64,000 bases of DNA from Treponema vincentii (GTDB taxonomy: Bacteria; Spirochaetota; Spirochaetia; Treponematales; Treponemataceae). The notes under the pieces are model-generated. The model worked only from the letters and a program-made list of their open reading frames with translations, was not told the origin of the DNA and did not search any database. Of this stretch, positions 45,140 to 55,100 are shown one piece after another (the first letter of the stretch is position 1; each line of letters opens with the position of its first letter). Where the stretch lies: assembly GCF_010365865.1 (NCBI RefSeq), contig NZ_CP048020.1, positions 1,116,001 to 1,180,000 on the forward strand, written 5' to 3'. Made by a program: the position numbers and the translations under genes.

Positions 45140-45904
45140 TTATAGCGGCCCCCTATAGTGAATCATCGCCTGCGAATCCTCTGTCCAGCTGATATTGCAG
45201 CGAACACCGTAGATCGTCAGCATGGATTCTTCGGTAATAGTTGTGCGAGGACTTCCTTCATATAAAATATCCCCGTCTTTCATCAAATACAAATAATCCG
45301 AATACCGGCATGCCAACTGTATATCGTGCAGCACAGCCAGTACGTTAATCCGTAAATCTTTTACAATCTGCAATATCTCCAGCTGATATTTTATATCCAA
45401 ATGGTTGGTCGGTTCATCCAGCAATAAGAGAGAAGGTTGCTGAGCGATTGCACGGGCAAGCACAACCCGCTGTTTTTCTCCCCCTGATAGCGATTGATAC
45501 GGCTGATCTTTTCGAGTCAACATCCCGACCTTTGCCAGTGCATCCTGTATAATGGTAAAATCCTCTTCTCGTTCGGTTTGCATAAAGCGGATATGAGGTG
45601 TCCGCCCCAGCATCACAATATCCTGTACCGAACAGTTGAAATTCAGCGTATTAAATTGTGCGACAACCGCCATTTCCTTTGCCGAATCCTTGAGGCGGAC
45701 AGCACGGATGTCTTTTCCGTCAAGATACACGGCACCCGAGTCCGGTTTGATAATCCGGTAGATATTTTTTAAGAGCGTCGTCTTACCGCACCCGTTTGGT
45801 CCAAGTATCGTATAAAATTTATGCCCGTCCGCATGGAGCGATATACCTCGTAAAATTTCTTTATGAGCGATACTGCAGTGGACATCCTTGCACATCAAAT
45901 CCAT
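45140..45904 (-). CDS. iron-siderophore ABC transporter ATPase
   Basis: A 254-aa FecE/FepC-type ATPase. Walker A is GPNGCGKTT (about residue 36), the signature LSGGEKQRV (about 138), Walker B LLLLDEPTNHLD (about 158), and the switch is VLHDIQLA. The start at 45904 (MDLMCKDVHC) is chosen over 46000 because it follows the permease stop by 1 nt, with GGGGAGCAGGG upstream, and matches the family length. Confidence 0.9.
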   Translation of the reverse strand: MDLMCKDVHCSIAHKEILRGISLHADGHKFYTILGPNGCGKTTLLKNIYRIIKPDSGAVYLDGKDIRAVRLKDSAKEMAVVAQFNTLNFNCSVQDIVMLGRTPHIRFMQTEREEDFTIIQDALAKVGMLTRKDQPYQSLSGGEKQRVVLARAIAQQPSLLLLDEPTNHLDIKYQLEILQIVKDLRINVLAVLHDIQLACRYSDYLYLMKDGDILYEGSPRTTITEESMLTIYGVRCNISWTEDSQAMIHYRGPL

Positions 45905-45905
45905 A

Positions 45906-46952
45906 TTACTGCCCTGCTCCCCGTTGGTGCTTTGCAACAATAAAGATAAAAAACGGAGCTCCAACCAATGCAGTGAATATCCCGATCGGTAATTCCGCAT
46001 TTTGAATCAATATTCGCGCACATACATCCGCCCAGATAATAAAAAGCGCACCCAAGAGTGCTGCGACGGGAAAGAGTCTACGATGGTTTGCTCCCACAAG
46101 TGCACGGGCAATATGCGGGGTAATCAGCCCAACAAACCCGATGATTCCACAGACAGACACCAATACACCGGTTATTACCGCAATGACTGCCATAAAAAGA
46201 TACCGATAGAAGTAGAGCGAAATCCCCAACGTTATCGCGACTTCATCGCCCATCATCATTGCATTAAAAACGCGGTACTGTAAGAAGAAAAAAAAATACG
46301 AAAGGCTGACTACGAGCAGCGGTAACGGGAGTGATGACCATGAAGTACCGGCAAGAGAACCCATTGTCCAAAACTTAACCGTCATAATACTGTCAGAATT
46401 TGCCCCAATTGAAATGATAAAATTGGCAAACGCCGTAAACAGGGCATTTACCACGGTACCTGATAAGATGAGACTTGTCGTGGTCATCTTTCGCTGTGAT
46501 GAAGCGATGATCAGCACCAATATGGTCGCGGCAATCGCGCCGAGAAAGGCTCCAAGCCCTACGGCAGAAATAAAGCCGAGAATGATACTGACAACAGCCC
46601 CAAATGTTGCACCGGCAGAAATACCCAAAATGTACGGCTCAGAAATCGGGTTGTTGACCGTTGTCTGCATAACGCATCCACAAACGGCAAGCCCTGTACC
46701 GGTAAAAAACCCGAGTAAAACCCGCGGTACACGCATATTCCATACAATCGCAATAGCAGCGTTTGAAATACCGGTCAGTAAATTGGGGACAACTGCTTTT
46801 CCCAGCATAATCCGGTATGTATTTGCCAATCCGATTTTAACAGGGCCGAGCGAAACAGCAATAAATATGGAAAAAATCGTTATCGCTATCAGGAATAAAA
46901 ATAAAACAAGATGTTTTACTGTTTCAACAGAGAATTTTTTTTGCAGCATCAA
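45906..46952 (-). CDS. iron-siderophore ABC transporter permease (FecCD family)
   Basis: A 348-aa integral membrane protein with about ten hydrophobic helices and the FecCD signatures RVPRVLLGFFTGTGLAVCG (about residue 75), EPYILGISAGATFGA (about 110) and GFVGLITPHIAR (about 270, contacts the ATPase). A single permease gene suggests a homodimer, as in BtuC-type systems. First gene of the operon permease-ATPase-binding protein-esterase. Its promoter carries paired GAGGTAAAC boxes. Confidence 0.9.
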   Translation of the reverse strand: MMLQKKFSVETVKHLVLFLFLIAITIFSIFIAVSLGPVKIGLANTYRIMLGKAVVPNLLTGISNAAIAIVWNMRVPRVLLGFFTGTGLAVCGCVMQTTVNNPISEPYILGISAGATFGAVVSIILGFISAVGLGAFLGAIAATILVLIIASSQRKMTTTSLILSGTVVNALFTAFANFIISIGANSDSIMTVKFWTMGSLAGTSWSSLPLPLLVVSLSYFFFFLQYRVFNAMMMGDEVAITLGISLYFYRYLFMAVIAVITGVLVSVCGIIGFVGLITPHIARALVGANHRRLFPVAALLGALFIIWADVCARILIQNAELPIGIFTALVGAPFFIFIVAKHQRGAGQ

Positions 46953-46964
46953 TGTATTCTTCTT

Positions 46965-47032
46965 GTTTACCTCGGTTTACAAGCTAGTGCTGTTATAGCA
47001 TATTTTAATACATTCTGCAAGAAGTTTACCTC
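46965..47032 (-). promoter_or_regulatory. iron operon promoter bracketed by GAGGTAAAC boxes
   Basis: On the minus strand TTGCAG (47015-47020), a 17-bp spacer, TATAAC (46992-46997). GAGGTAAAC occurs at 47024-47032, just upstream of the -35, and at 46965-46973, in the leader, the latter inside the partial palindrome CTTGTTTACCTCGGTTTACAAG-like segment (46963-46984). The spacing fits an operator for a metal-responsive repressor, identity unknown. Confidence 0.5.
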
Positions 47033-47172
47033 CCGGCATTCCATGAGACATCATTCGTCGCAAACGCGCCTCTCATCCCATGCTTTTATTATTGCTTATT
47101 TTTTGAGTAGCCTTTTTAAAAACTTGAGTTCCATGTTCTACTTACCGCCCCCTCTTTACCGATTCTTTCTTT

Positions 47173-47208
47173 CTATACTAATATAGATCTCATAAAATAT
47201 TAGTATAG
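47173..47208. promoter_or_regulatory. 12-bp perfect inverted repeat before the SPFH gene
   Basis: CTATACTAATAT and ATATTAGTATAG with a 12-nt interior, 30 bp upstream of the SPFH gene. AT-rich arms overlap possible -10 sequences, so it may be an operator; as RNA it would form a stem before the ribosome-binding site. Confidence 0.45.
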
Positions 47209-47237
47209 AGATCTTACAAACAGAGAGGAGTAATGCA

Positions 47238-48464
47238 ATGGGATTGATAACAGCAGCGCTCAGCGCAGTAGGCGGCGGTTTAGCGGATCAGTGGCTTGAG
47301 GTTGTCGAAGCGGATGATATGGGTGAGGGCATCGTACTCGCAAAGGGTGTACCGGTGCGCACGGATAAGCGTAATAGGAATACCAAAGGCTCAAGCGATG
47401 TGATTTCTAATGGGTCGATTATCCATGTTAATCAAAATCAGTTTATGATGCTGGTAGACGGCGGAAAAATTATCGACTACACGGCGGAACCGGGATATTT
47501 CAAGGTTGATAACAGTTCGGCTCCCTCTCTTTTCAGCGGCGGCTTCGGCGATGCCTTAAAAGAAACATTCAGTCGTTTTAAATTCGGCGGAACAACACCG
47601 ATGAAGCAGGAAGTTTTCTACATCAATTTGCAGGAAATCAAGGGGATTAAGTTCGGCACACCTAATCCGCTTCAGTATTTTGATAATTTCTATAATGCGG
47701 AGCTTTTTTTGCGGGCATTCGGAAACTACTCCATCAAGATAACCGATCCTATCAAATTCTTTAAAGAAGCCTGCCCCCGAAATGCAACGCACGTACATAT
47801 CGATGAAATCAACGAGCAGTATTTAACCGAATTTTTAGAGGCATTGCAGGCGGCCATCAGCCAGATGTCGATGGAAGGCGAGCGGATTTCGTTTATTCCG
47901 TCAAAGGGAACACTCCTCAGTAAGCACATGTCACAGATTCTCGATGATTCGTGGAAAGATCTGCGCGGTATGGAGGTGCTGGCAGTCGGTATCGCAAGCA
48001 TCACGTATGACGACAGCTCCAAAGAACTCATCAATATGAGAAACAAAGGTGCAATGCTCGGCGATCCTTCTATCCGTGAAGGGTTTGTGCAGGGTTCTAT
48101 TGCGCGGGGTATGGAAGCAGCAGGTTCCAATCAGGCAGGCGCCGGTATGGCATTTATGGGCATGGGGATGGGCATGAACGCAGGCGGAAACTTTATGGGA
48201 CAGGCAAGCCAAACCAATATGCAGCAGATGCACATGCAGCAAGCAGCTCAACAACAGTCTGGGCAGCAAACCGCCGCAGCGGGACAAGCCGCTCAAGGAA
48301 AAGCGGCAGGCGAATGGTTCTGTACCGAATGCGGACACAAGAATACCGGTAAATTCTGTGCGGAATGCGGCACGCCGAAACCCGCAGGAAATAATTGCCC
48401 TTCATGCGGCGCAGAAGTCAAACCGGGAACAAAATTCTGTTCGGAATGTGGCGCTAAACTCTAA
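47238..48464 (+). CDS. SPFH-domain protein with C-terminal zinc ribbons (YdjI / virion-core type)
   Basis: A 408-aa protein. Residues about 15-270 form the SPFH/YdjI-like domain (VVEADDMGEGIVLAKGVPVRT, VFYINLQEIKGIKFGTPNP). A Met/Gly/Gln-rich linker (about 285-345) leads to two zinc ribbons (CTECGHKNTGKFCAECG and CPSCGAEVKPGTKFCSECG). No signal peptide. GAGAGGAG is 8 nt before the ATG. It is probably peripheral at the inner membrane and, with the next two genes, part of an envelope-linked complex. Mechanism unknown. Confidence 0.85.
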   Translation: MGLITAALSAVGGGLADQWLEVVEADDMGEGIVLAKGVPVRTDKRNRNTKGSSDVISNGSIIHVNQNQFMMLVDGGKIIDYTAEPGYFKVDNSSAPSLFSGGFGDALKETFSRFKFGGTTPMKQEVFYINLQEIKGIKFGTPNPLQYFDNFYNAELFLRAFGNYSIKITDPIKFFKEACPRNATHVHIDEINEQYLTEFLEALQAAISQMSMEGERISFIPSKGTLLSKHMSQILDDSWKDLRGMEVLAVGIASITYDDSSKELINMRNKGAMLGDPSIREGFVQGSIARGMEAAGSNQAGAGMAFMGMGMGMNAGGNFMGQASQTNMQQMHMQQAAQQQSGQQTAAAGQAAQGKAAGEWFCTECGHKNTGKFCAECGTPKPAGNNCPSCGAEVKPGTKFCSECGAKL

Positions 48465-48498
48465 CAGAACTGCAAAGCTGTAGCTAAGAGAAATCGAT

Positions 48499-48730
48499 GC
48501 AACCGCCACAAAATCTCCAAAGCGGTTGCCTTCTTGTCCCGCGAAATTTTAAAAAAATTTCGCTTTATCTATGTTTCAAAAGAAGGGCAAACACATCAGA
48601 TGGATAGATCAAATGCCACAGAATAGTTAGGCTGTGAATACCCCTCTTGCAGCCACAAAGTGGCGAAAGGCGGGTTGAACAGCCTAGCTATTCTGTGGGG
48701 GTACTAAACAACTTCTGATGTGTTTGCCCT
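48499..48730 (-). repeat. composite palindromic element, copy 2 (MITE-like, inverted)
   Basis: Same three parts as 43022-43255 in reverse. GCAACCGC/GCGGTTGC (48499-48529) and GCGAAATTT/AAATTTCGC (48541-48563) precede a 147-bp unit (48584-48730) with 17-bp perfect terminal inverted repeats AGGGCAAACACATCAGA/TCTGATGTGTTTGCCCT and an inner stem CCACAGAATAG...CTATTCTGTGG. It fills the gap between the SPFH and zinc-ribbon genes. Confidence 0.82.
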
Positions 48731-48746
48731 CTAAAGGGAAACAACT

Positions 48747-49895
48747 ATGAGTGTGATGAACTACAAATGCCCCTCATGCGGGGCGCCGATTGAGTTTAAT
48801 CCGCGATTGGGCAAATTTAAATGCGGATACTGTTTTACCGAGCATACGGAAGAAGAACTGACTGCCTATCTCGAAAAACTGCAAGCTAAAACTACTGCAG
48901 CAGACGAAAGCGCCGGTGATGCTTCTGCCGGCCATAATGTCGCACCGGAATCCGGTACGGGAAATGACAGCGGAGGAACTCCTGATAAAGATACCGCTTC
49001 CGGCAACAGCAGCGGAAAAAGCGGACAGACCGTTAAGGTGTACCAATGCGCCAACTGCGGCGCGGAAGTTGTTGCGGGCGACACCTCAACGGCGGCTTTT
49101 TGCTACTACTGCCACAGCCCGGTGGTTATAACCGACCGGCTCAAGGGCGATTTTAAACCCGACCGCATTATCCCGTTTAAGATTGATAAAAAGACCGCTG
49201 TGCAGAAATTTCTGGAATGGGCGGGCAAAAAAAAATTTACACCCAAAGGCTTTACGAGCGAAATGCAGCAGGAAAAAATCACCGGCATTTACCTCCCCTA
49301 CTGGCAGGCGGATATCGATGCAAAGGTTGACTACCATGCGGTCGGTGTGAACGTTACCCGCTGGTCAAGCGGAAACCGGGACTATGTAAAAACCGATAAA
49401 TACAAAATCGACCGCACCGGTGATATTTCCGTAAACAATCTACAAAAACTCGCATTTTCCAAAATCGACGAATCGTTACTCAACAGCATTACTCCCTACG
49501 ATGAAGCGGAGATGAAAAATTTTTCTGCAGGGTATTTAGCAGGATTCTTTGCCGAACAATACACCGAAGATAAAGAAGCAATAAAGCCCGCTTTAATGAC
49601 ACAGGCAAAACAAGCCACAGCGGCGCTGATAAAGGAATCTACTTCTTGTACTCATTTTGAATCGGAAAAAGATTCAACCGCGTATTCTGTCCGTGAGCAA
49701 CGGTATGTGTTACTCCCTTCGTGGATTCTTACCTACGTCTATCACGGTAAGCCGTACGTTTTTGCTGTAAACGGACAAACCGGTACAACCTGCGGCGAAC
49801 TGCCGCTGGATAAGGCAAAAGCAGCACTGACATCGGGGCTTCTCGGCGTCGTATTCGGTGCGCTTATGTTCTTAGGAGGGATGTTTATATGGTAA
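48747..49895 (+). CDS. zinc-ribbon protein with C-terminal membrane segment
   Basis: A 382-aa protein with two zinc ribbons (YKCPSCGAPIEFNPRLGKFKCGYC at the N-terminus; CANCGAEVV...FCYYCHSPVV at about 100-125) separated by a Ser/Gly/Asp-rich linker. A conserved central region (ITGIYLPYWQADIDAKVDYHAVG) comes next, and a C-terminal transmembrane helix (about 358-380). Related to TFIIB-type zinc-ribbon proteins found beside YdjI-like SPFH genes. It overlaps the TPM gene by 7 nt. Likely a membrane-tethered partner of the SPFH protein. Confidence 0.78.
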   Translation: MSVMNYKCPSCGAPIEFNPRLGKFKCGYCFTEHTEEELTAYLEKLQAKTTAADESAGDASAGHNVAPESGTGNDSGGTPDKDTASGNSSGKSGQTVKVYQCANCGAEVVAGDTSTAAFCYYCHSPVVITDRLKGDFKPDRIIPFKIDKKTAVQKFLEWAGKKKFTPKGFTSEMQQEKITGIYLPYWQADIDAKVDYHAVGVNVTRWSSGNRDYVKTDKYKIDRTGDISVNNLQKLAFSKIDESLLNSITPYDEAEMKNFSAGYLAGFFAEQYTEDKEAIKPALMTQAKQATAALIKESTSCTHFESEKDSTAYSVREQRYVLLPSWILTYVYHGKPYVFAVNGQTGTTCGELPLDKAKAALTSGLLGVVFGALMFLGGMFIW

Positions 49896-50791
49896 CGATG
49901 GCGACGTCGGCATGTTCAAAAAAATATGCCTACAGAAAACGGCTCATTACGACTCTTTTTTGCTGTTTTCTCCCCCTTATACTTCTTTATGCAGAGACGA
50001 GCACTTCGGACGAGGCTGATTGGAGCGAAACCGAATGGGATGCAGACGAACTTTTTATTCCGATAGAACAATTTGCCGGACGACCGGTCGTCGATATGGC
50101 GGGCATTCTGACTCTTAGCGAACAACAGGAAATAGCGGCACGCTTTACGGAATTTTCCGAAAGCCTCAAAACGGATGCGTCAGTGGTACTGGTTGCCGAC
50201 ACCGGTGATTTGACAGCGGAAGCTTATGCAGATGATTTCTTTGATTACGGCGGCTACGGCTACGGAGAAGACCGCGATGGAATCTTGCTGTTAATCGTAA
50301 CAGGATACGGCGACGGCAGCGGAAGAAAAGCGCATATTTCAACCTCAGGTAAGCGTACGATCAATACCGTTACCGATTCCCGTATTGATGATCTGCTCGA
50401 TGCGCTCATCGACGGTGGAGCAGCGGATGGAAATTATGCCGCCGGGATCAATGCATATATCGATAAGCTGCACACCATAATCCAATCACCGGAACAAGCG
50501 GCCGCCGCAAAGCTGAAAAGCAGCCTCTTATTTGCCCTCGGTACCGGTGTTTTCGTGTTTTTAATCAGCTTTTTGATTCTATTAAAACGCTATAAAATAG
50601 CCGGTGCAAAACCGTACTACGATCGGGCGAAACAAACACAGGTACGCTTTGCTTCTACGAACGACCCGCTTATCAGTACCAATACGATAAGTACCGTACG
50701 GCCTAAAAGCAATTCAAGCGGCAGTTCCGGAAGCTCCACTCATACATCTTCAAGCGGGCGCTCTCACGGCGGAGGCGGCAGGTCGTTTTAA
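49889..50791 (+). CDS. TPM-domain membrane protein (YgcG family)
   Basis: A 300-aa protein. A signal peptide or anchor (about residues 13-35) leads to a TPM domain (PVVDMAGILTLSEQQEIAARF through about residue 190) that faces the periplasm. One transmembrane helix follows (about 208-230) and a Ser/Gly/His-rich tail (SGRSHGGGGRSF) typical of YgcG proteins. It overlaps the zinc-ribbon gene by 7 nt. The TPM fold has been linked to thylakoid photosystem repair and to bacterial membrane stress; a quality-control role is inference. Confidence 0.85.
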   Translation: MVTMATSACSKKYAYRKRLITTLFCCFLPLILLYAETSTSDEADWSETEWDADELFIPIEQFAGRPVVDMAGILTLSEQQEIAARFTEFSESLKTDASVVLVADTGDLTAEAYADDFFDYGGYGYGEDRDGILLLIVTGYGDGSGRKAHISTSGKRTINTVTDSRIDDLLDALIDGGAADGNYAAGINAYIDKLHTIIQSPEQAAAAKLKSSLLFALGTGVFVFLISFLILLKRYKIAGAKPYYDRAKQTQVRFASTNDPLISTNTISTVRPKSNSSGSSGSSTHTSSSGRSHGGGGRSF

Positions 50792-50952
50792 GTTTTAAGC
50801 GGGTGCCTTTCGGGCATCCTGATTGCATTCACCAAGGCTGGAAGTACGTCACGGCATTTTGAGCAGCTCAAAATAGAACTGCTCAAAAGCTTGTTATAAA
50901 GTTTTATACCGACAAATACTGAAAAGATATAAGCGATCTACCATTTACCGGT

Positions 50953-51050
50953 CTAAAGCGGTTTTAATGTATACTCTACTTCAATAGTTTTCTTGCCGGA
51001 CTTTTCAACTGCATCGGCAGCGTTTACCGTATAGTTACGGTACTGAATTA
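50953..51050 (-). other. short coding-like remnant
   Basis: Between the TPM gene and the Rpn gene the minus strand has about 32 open codons ending in TAG at 50953 and reading YRNYTVNAADAVEKSGKK and IEVEYTLKPL. It has no start and abuts the Rpn stop. It looks like the C-terminal end of a lost gene, family not recognised. The rest of 50792-51062 shows only a GGGTGCC/GGGCATCC stem after the TPM gene. Confidence 0.3.
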
Positions 51051-51062
51051 TAAATCTATGAA

Positions 51063-51956
51063 TTACTGAAGACTCTCAACTTCTTCTTTGGAGAGTTCGA
51101 CAATTTTGCAAATATCACCAAGGGGGTAGCCCATAGTAAGCATCATTTTCGCTGTTTGAAGAGCTTTTTGGTGGGAACCTTCAACAAGTCCGAGGGATTT
51201 ACCTTCTGTATAAGCAATCTTCCGTTCTTCTGCCCGTTGTACTGCTATATCTGTTGCATAATCATATTCGGCTATCAACATATTTATGACCTCCTTTGAT
51301 TTACGCTGCAAGTATTCTTTTAAGATACCATTTTGTATGCATTCTTTTATGGCATTCTCAAAACCGTACTCTTTATCCCGTTCAATATTCCGTCGTACAA
51401 TTTCCACAAACGTACTGTATTCTTCTAGTGGCTTACAATGGTGCAGTATTGTGTGCGCTTTATTTTTATTGATATTTAATACTTTTACTTCCAGTTCTAA
51501 TGGAAGACGCTCAGGCTTGGTCATAAAGGCATCGGAAAGATGCAATACCGTTTCGGTGGAGTATTCTTCTTGCCCATTGTAAAAAATATAAAATTCAGGA
51601 GTCGGAATTTTTATAAGGCTGCGGGCATACCGCTCTTGTGCATCTAAAATACGTTCATATAAGCGTACTACATATTCAAGACAGCGTATCGGCATATTGG
51701 GGTTGATCGTTGACTGATGTTCCGCCAATATAATCATCTTATTATCAACTAAATACGACACATCATTGTAGAAAGACATATACATCACTTGCTCAAGACG
51801 CAATGGTGTTAATACGGATACGGTATCCAGATGCGTACTATGTAGGGCATTATATAATGAGAGGAAATTTTCTTTTGCTTTTTTATCTTCGCTAAACAGA
51901 TCTACAAAGACGGAATCTTTATAATTTCTGTTTACCGCCTGTTTTCGCTCTTCCAT
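51063..51956 (-). CDS. Rpn-family PD-(D/E)XK nuclease-like protein
   Basis: A 297-aa protein of the recombination-promoting nuclease/putative transposase family common in treponemes. The nuclease core lies in residues about 10-220, with DNKMIILAEHQST (about residue 72) giving the Asp...Glu-x-Gln pattern of PD-(D/E)XK enzymes. The C-terminal about 70 residues contain a helical segment with GKSLGLVEGSHQKAL and the EVESLQ end found in relatives. No terminal repeats or target duplications are evident. It may act in RecA-independent recombination or defence; not a classical transposase. Confidence 0.75.
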   Translation of the reverse strand: MEERKQAVNRNYKDSVFVDLFSEDKKAKENFLSLYNALHSTHLDTVSVLTPLRLEQVMYMSFYNDVSYLVDNKMIILAEHQSTINPNMPIRCLEYVVRLYERILDAQERYARSLIKIPTPEFYIFYNGQEEYSTETVLHLSDAFMTKPERLPLELEVKVLNINKNKAHTILHHCKPLEEYSTFVEIVRRNIERDKEYGFENAIKECIQNGILKEYLQRKSKEVINMLIAEYDYATDIAVQRAEERKIAYTEGKSLGLVEGSHQKALQTAKMMLTMGYPLGDICKIVELSKEEVESLQ

Positions 51957-52128
51957 GTCATTAAGTATAGCAGAAAACGTATAAAGTGCAAACAGATTTA
52001 TTTGCCAAGCCGCTTTGCGATGGCTCTACTGATAAAAAAGTCAATACTGTTTATATGGTGTTAGCATAGAGTCCAAAATCCGAAAACGCAAGAAAAAAAA
52101 ATTGAGTACCTGCATGCGAAATCCGTAA

Positions 52129-52157
52129 TTGACCGCTGGATAGATTTGATTTATTAT
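52129..52157 (+). promoter_or_regulatory. promoter of the alpha-2-macroglobulin gene
   Basis: TTGACC (52129-52134), a 17-bp spacer, TATTAT (52152-52157). The predicted leader is about 13 nt and contains the AGGGAG ribosome-binding site, so this gene has a minimal leader. Confidence 0.65.
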
Positions 52158-52176
52158 CTATTTCAGGGAGTGTACT

Positions 52177-55100
52177 ATGAACCATACCGGCCTTTTTTCC
52201 TACATACTGACAAGAAACGTCAAAACCAAAAAAATGAGATGTATACCCATTGCTGCAGCGCTGTGTCTCGCTGCAATGTTTATATTCGCAGTTATGAGCC
52301 TTACCGGATGCGCCGATAAGCGGCAGACGGCTGCGGACAGCGGAACGGAGGAATTTGTTACGGCGATTTCTCCGACCAATATCGGAAGGCTTGCTCCTAT
52401 TGCCGTCAGCTTTGCCTGCGATGTTATCTGCGAACCTGAACAGGCTTTGCAGTTTTCTCCCCGGCAGACGGGAACATGGGAACTTCAAGACAGCAAAACG
52501 GTTGTGTTTACGCCGTCCGTTCCTTATTCTTTCGGTCGTAAAATCATCTTATCTGCAGACTGCGCAAAGTTGTTCGGAAAAGATACGGCACAAGGAACAT
52601 ATCGCCATGTCTTTTTAGCCGATACCCCTTCCTACGAGGTCGCGCTGGATACATTAACTCTTGATCAGTATGAAGAGGCATATTCGCTCAGCGGCAGCAT
52701 CACTACGGATATTCCCGTTACGGCGGACACCATCCGGCACTGCGTTTCGGCAAAAGCGGGAGGCTTTTTTAAAAGATCCTGCGCAATACAATGGGAACAA
52801 GGCTCGTCGGGAAAGGTATGGAAATTTTTTATCCAAAATATCAGTATTAAAAAACGGGCACGGAGCTTATCGGTTTCGTGGCAGGGGCGGAAGCTCGGTT
52901 TGTCGAAAAAACAGGATGCGGCATTTGCGGGCGAAAAATTATTTACTATTCCGCCGGAAAATGAATTTTCGATTATCGATATCAATACTTCAAAAAAGAA
53001 CACCATACTGGTAAGTTTTTCGCGAATGCTCGACACATCTCAAGATATACAGGATTTTATTTCGACTCACAATGAAGACGGTTCTCGGAGCGACGATGTT
53101 AACGTATCAGCCAGAGGTAACGTACTGACGATTTATGACGATTCAAATTGGCGGAATATCAGAACTATCCGCATTTCAAACGGAATCAAAAGCTCGAACG
53201 GCATCTACCTTGCCGCAGCGCGGACTATCACTCTTTCGGATAATTGGGAACTGCCGTCCGTGCGTTTTATGACCGACGGAACTATTTTACCGTCATCACA
53301 GGGGACGGTGCTACCGGTCGAGACACGGAACGTAAGCGGTCTTTTAATACAAGCTTTTGCTATTTACGATCATAACATCGTTCAATTCTTGCAGGTCAAT
53401 GAATTGGACGGAACCGATGAACTGTACCGCGTGGGCGAGCCGGTGTGGACGCAAAATGTTTCATTCGATTGGGACGATTCGATGCAGAATAAATATATTC
53501 CGCGTGGAATCGATGTGTCGGCGCTCACTAAAAAATATCCTCATGGGATGTTTCAAATACGCATCTCATTCAGAAAAAAGAATATCAAATACCGTATTCC
53601 CACAGATGCCGATGAAGCGTTTGCTTCGCTGCCGCAGCCTCCCGATATAATCGAAGCTGATTTGCCGCCCGACGAAAAAAGTTGGTGGAATTACTGGGAA
53701 GATTTGGATTATGATGAACGGGATACCTATTGGTCAAATAAAAACAACCCCTATCATCCGGCCTTTTACATTCCGCGTTTTAATAGTAAGAATTTGATAA
53801 AGCGGAACATTCTTATCTCGGATGTCGGCATTATGGCGAAAAAGACAACGAGCGGGAAACTGTACGTCAGTGTTGCCGACATCAAAACGGCGCAGCCTAT
53901 CAGCGGAGCGGAAATTACCTGCTATTCGTATGTCGGCTCAAAAAATGCCGAACTCCGGTCGGATAAAAACGGTTCCGCAGTACTCGAAGACGCTTCCAAG
54001 GCAGTATTCATCGCGGCAAGCTACAAGGGACAGACTTCATATTTGAAAATTGGAGCCGGAACGGGATTGAGCGTCAGTCATTTTGAAACCGGCGGCGAAA
54101 AAACCGTAGGCGGCGTAAAGGGATTCATTTACGGAGAGCGCGGCGTATGGCGGCCGGGTGATCCGCTCTACCTGACCTTTGTGCTGCAGGATTTACAGAA
54201 AACCCTGCCGGCGGATATTCCGGTCTCTTTTGAACTTTCCGACCCGCTCGGACGGGTAACGGAGTCGCGCCTCCTAACCCACTCGGTAAACGGCTTTTAT
54301 CCGGTGGAAACAAAAACCGCCGCAGGCGCGGTAACCGGTCTCTGGCAAGCAAAGGTAAAAATCGGCGGACAGGAATGGACGCGGCCGCTCCGCATTGAAA
54401 CGGTCGTCCCGAACCGCCTGTCGGTTAAACTGGAACCTGAGAAAAAAATGCTTACTAGCGGTACGAACAACTTTACGCTTTCGGGGGCATGGCTGCACGG
54501 TGCGCCGGCACCCAATTACAACGCAGACGTTGCCGTGTTCTTTACCTCTGCGCCGGATAATTTCGGTTATTCCGATTTCAGCTTTACCAATCCGTCGGTA
54601 GAAATGGAACTAGGCCGCTCAACCATTTGGGAAGGAACACTGAATAGCGCCTCAAAGGCAACATTCAGCGAGCATTTCACCATCGGCGCAGATGACCCCG
54701 TACCGGGAAAACTACAGGCGCATTTTGTCAGCCGCATCTTTGAGCCGTCGGGAGCCTTTTCTACCGAACAAAGCGCTTTCCCGTATTCGCCGTACAGCCG
54801 CTATGTCGGTCTGCGGCTGCCGAAAGGAGATGCCGCCCGCGGAATGCTTTTAACCGATGTTCAACATACCGCCGATGTACTGCTGATAGACCAAGACGGT
54901 AAGCCGGTTCCTTCCGGCGAACTGTCATATACGATTCATAAATTGGATTGGAAATGGTGGTGGGAAAAAGACGCCCTCACCGACGCAACGTATGTCTCCA
55001 GCAACTCGTCTTATGAAATTGTACGCGGCTCGGTACCCGTTACAAACGGAAAAGGGAGCTTTCAGTTTGAAATAAAATATCCTTCATGGGGACGTTATCT

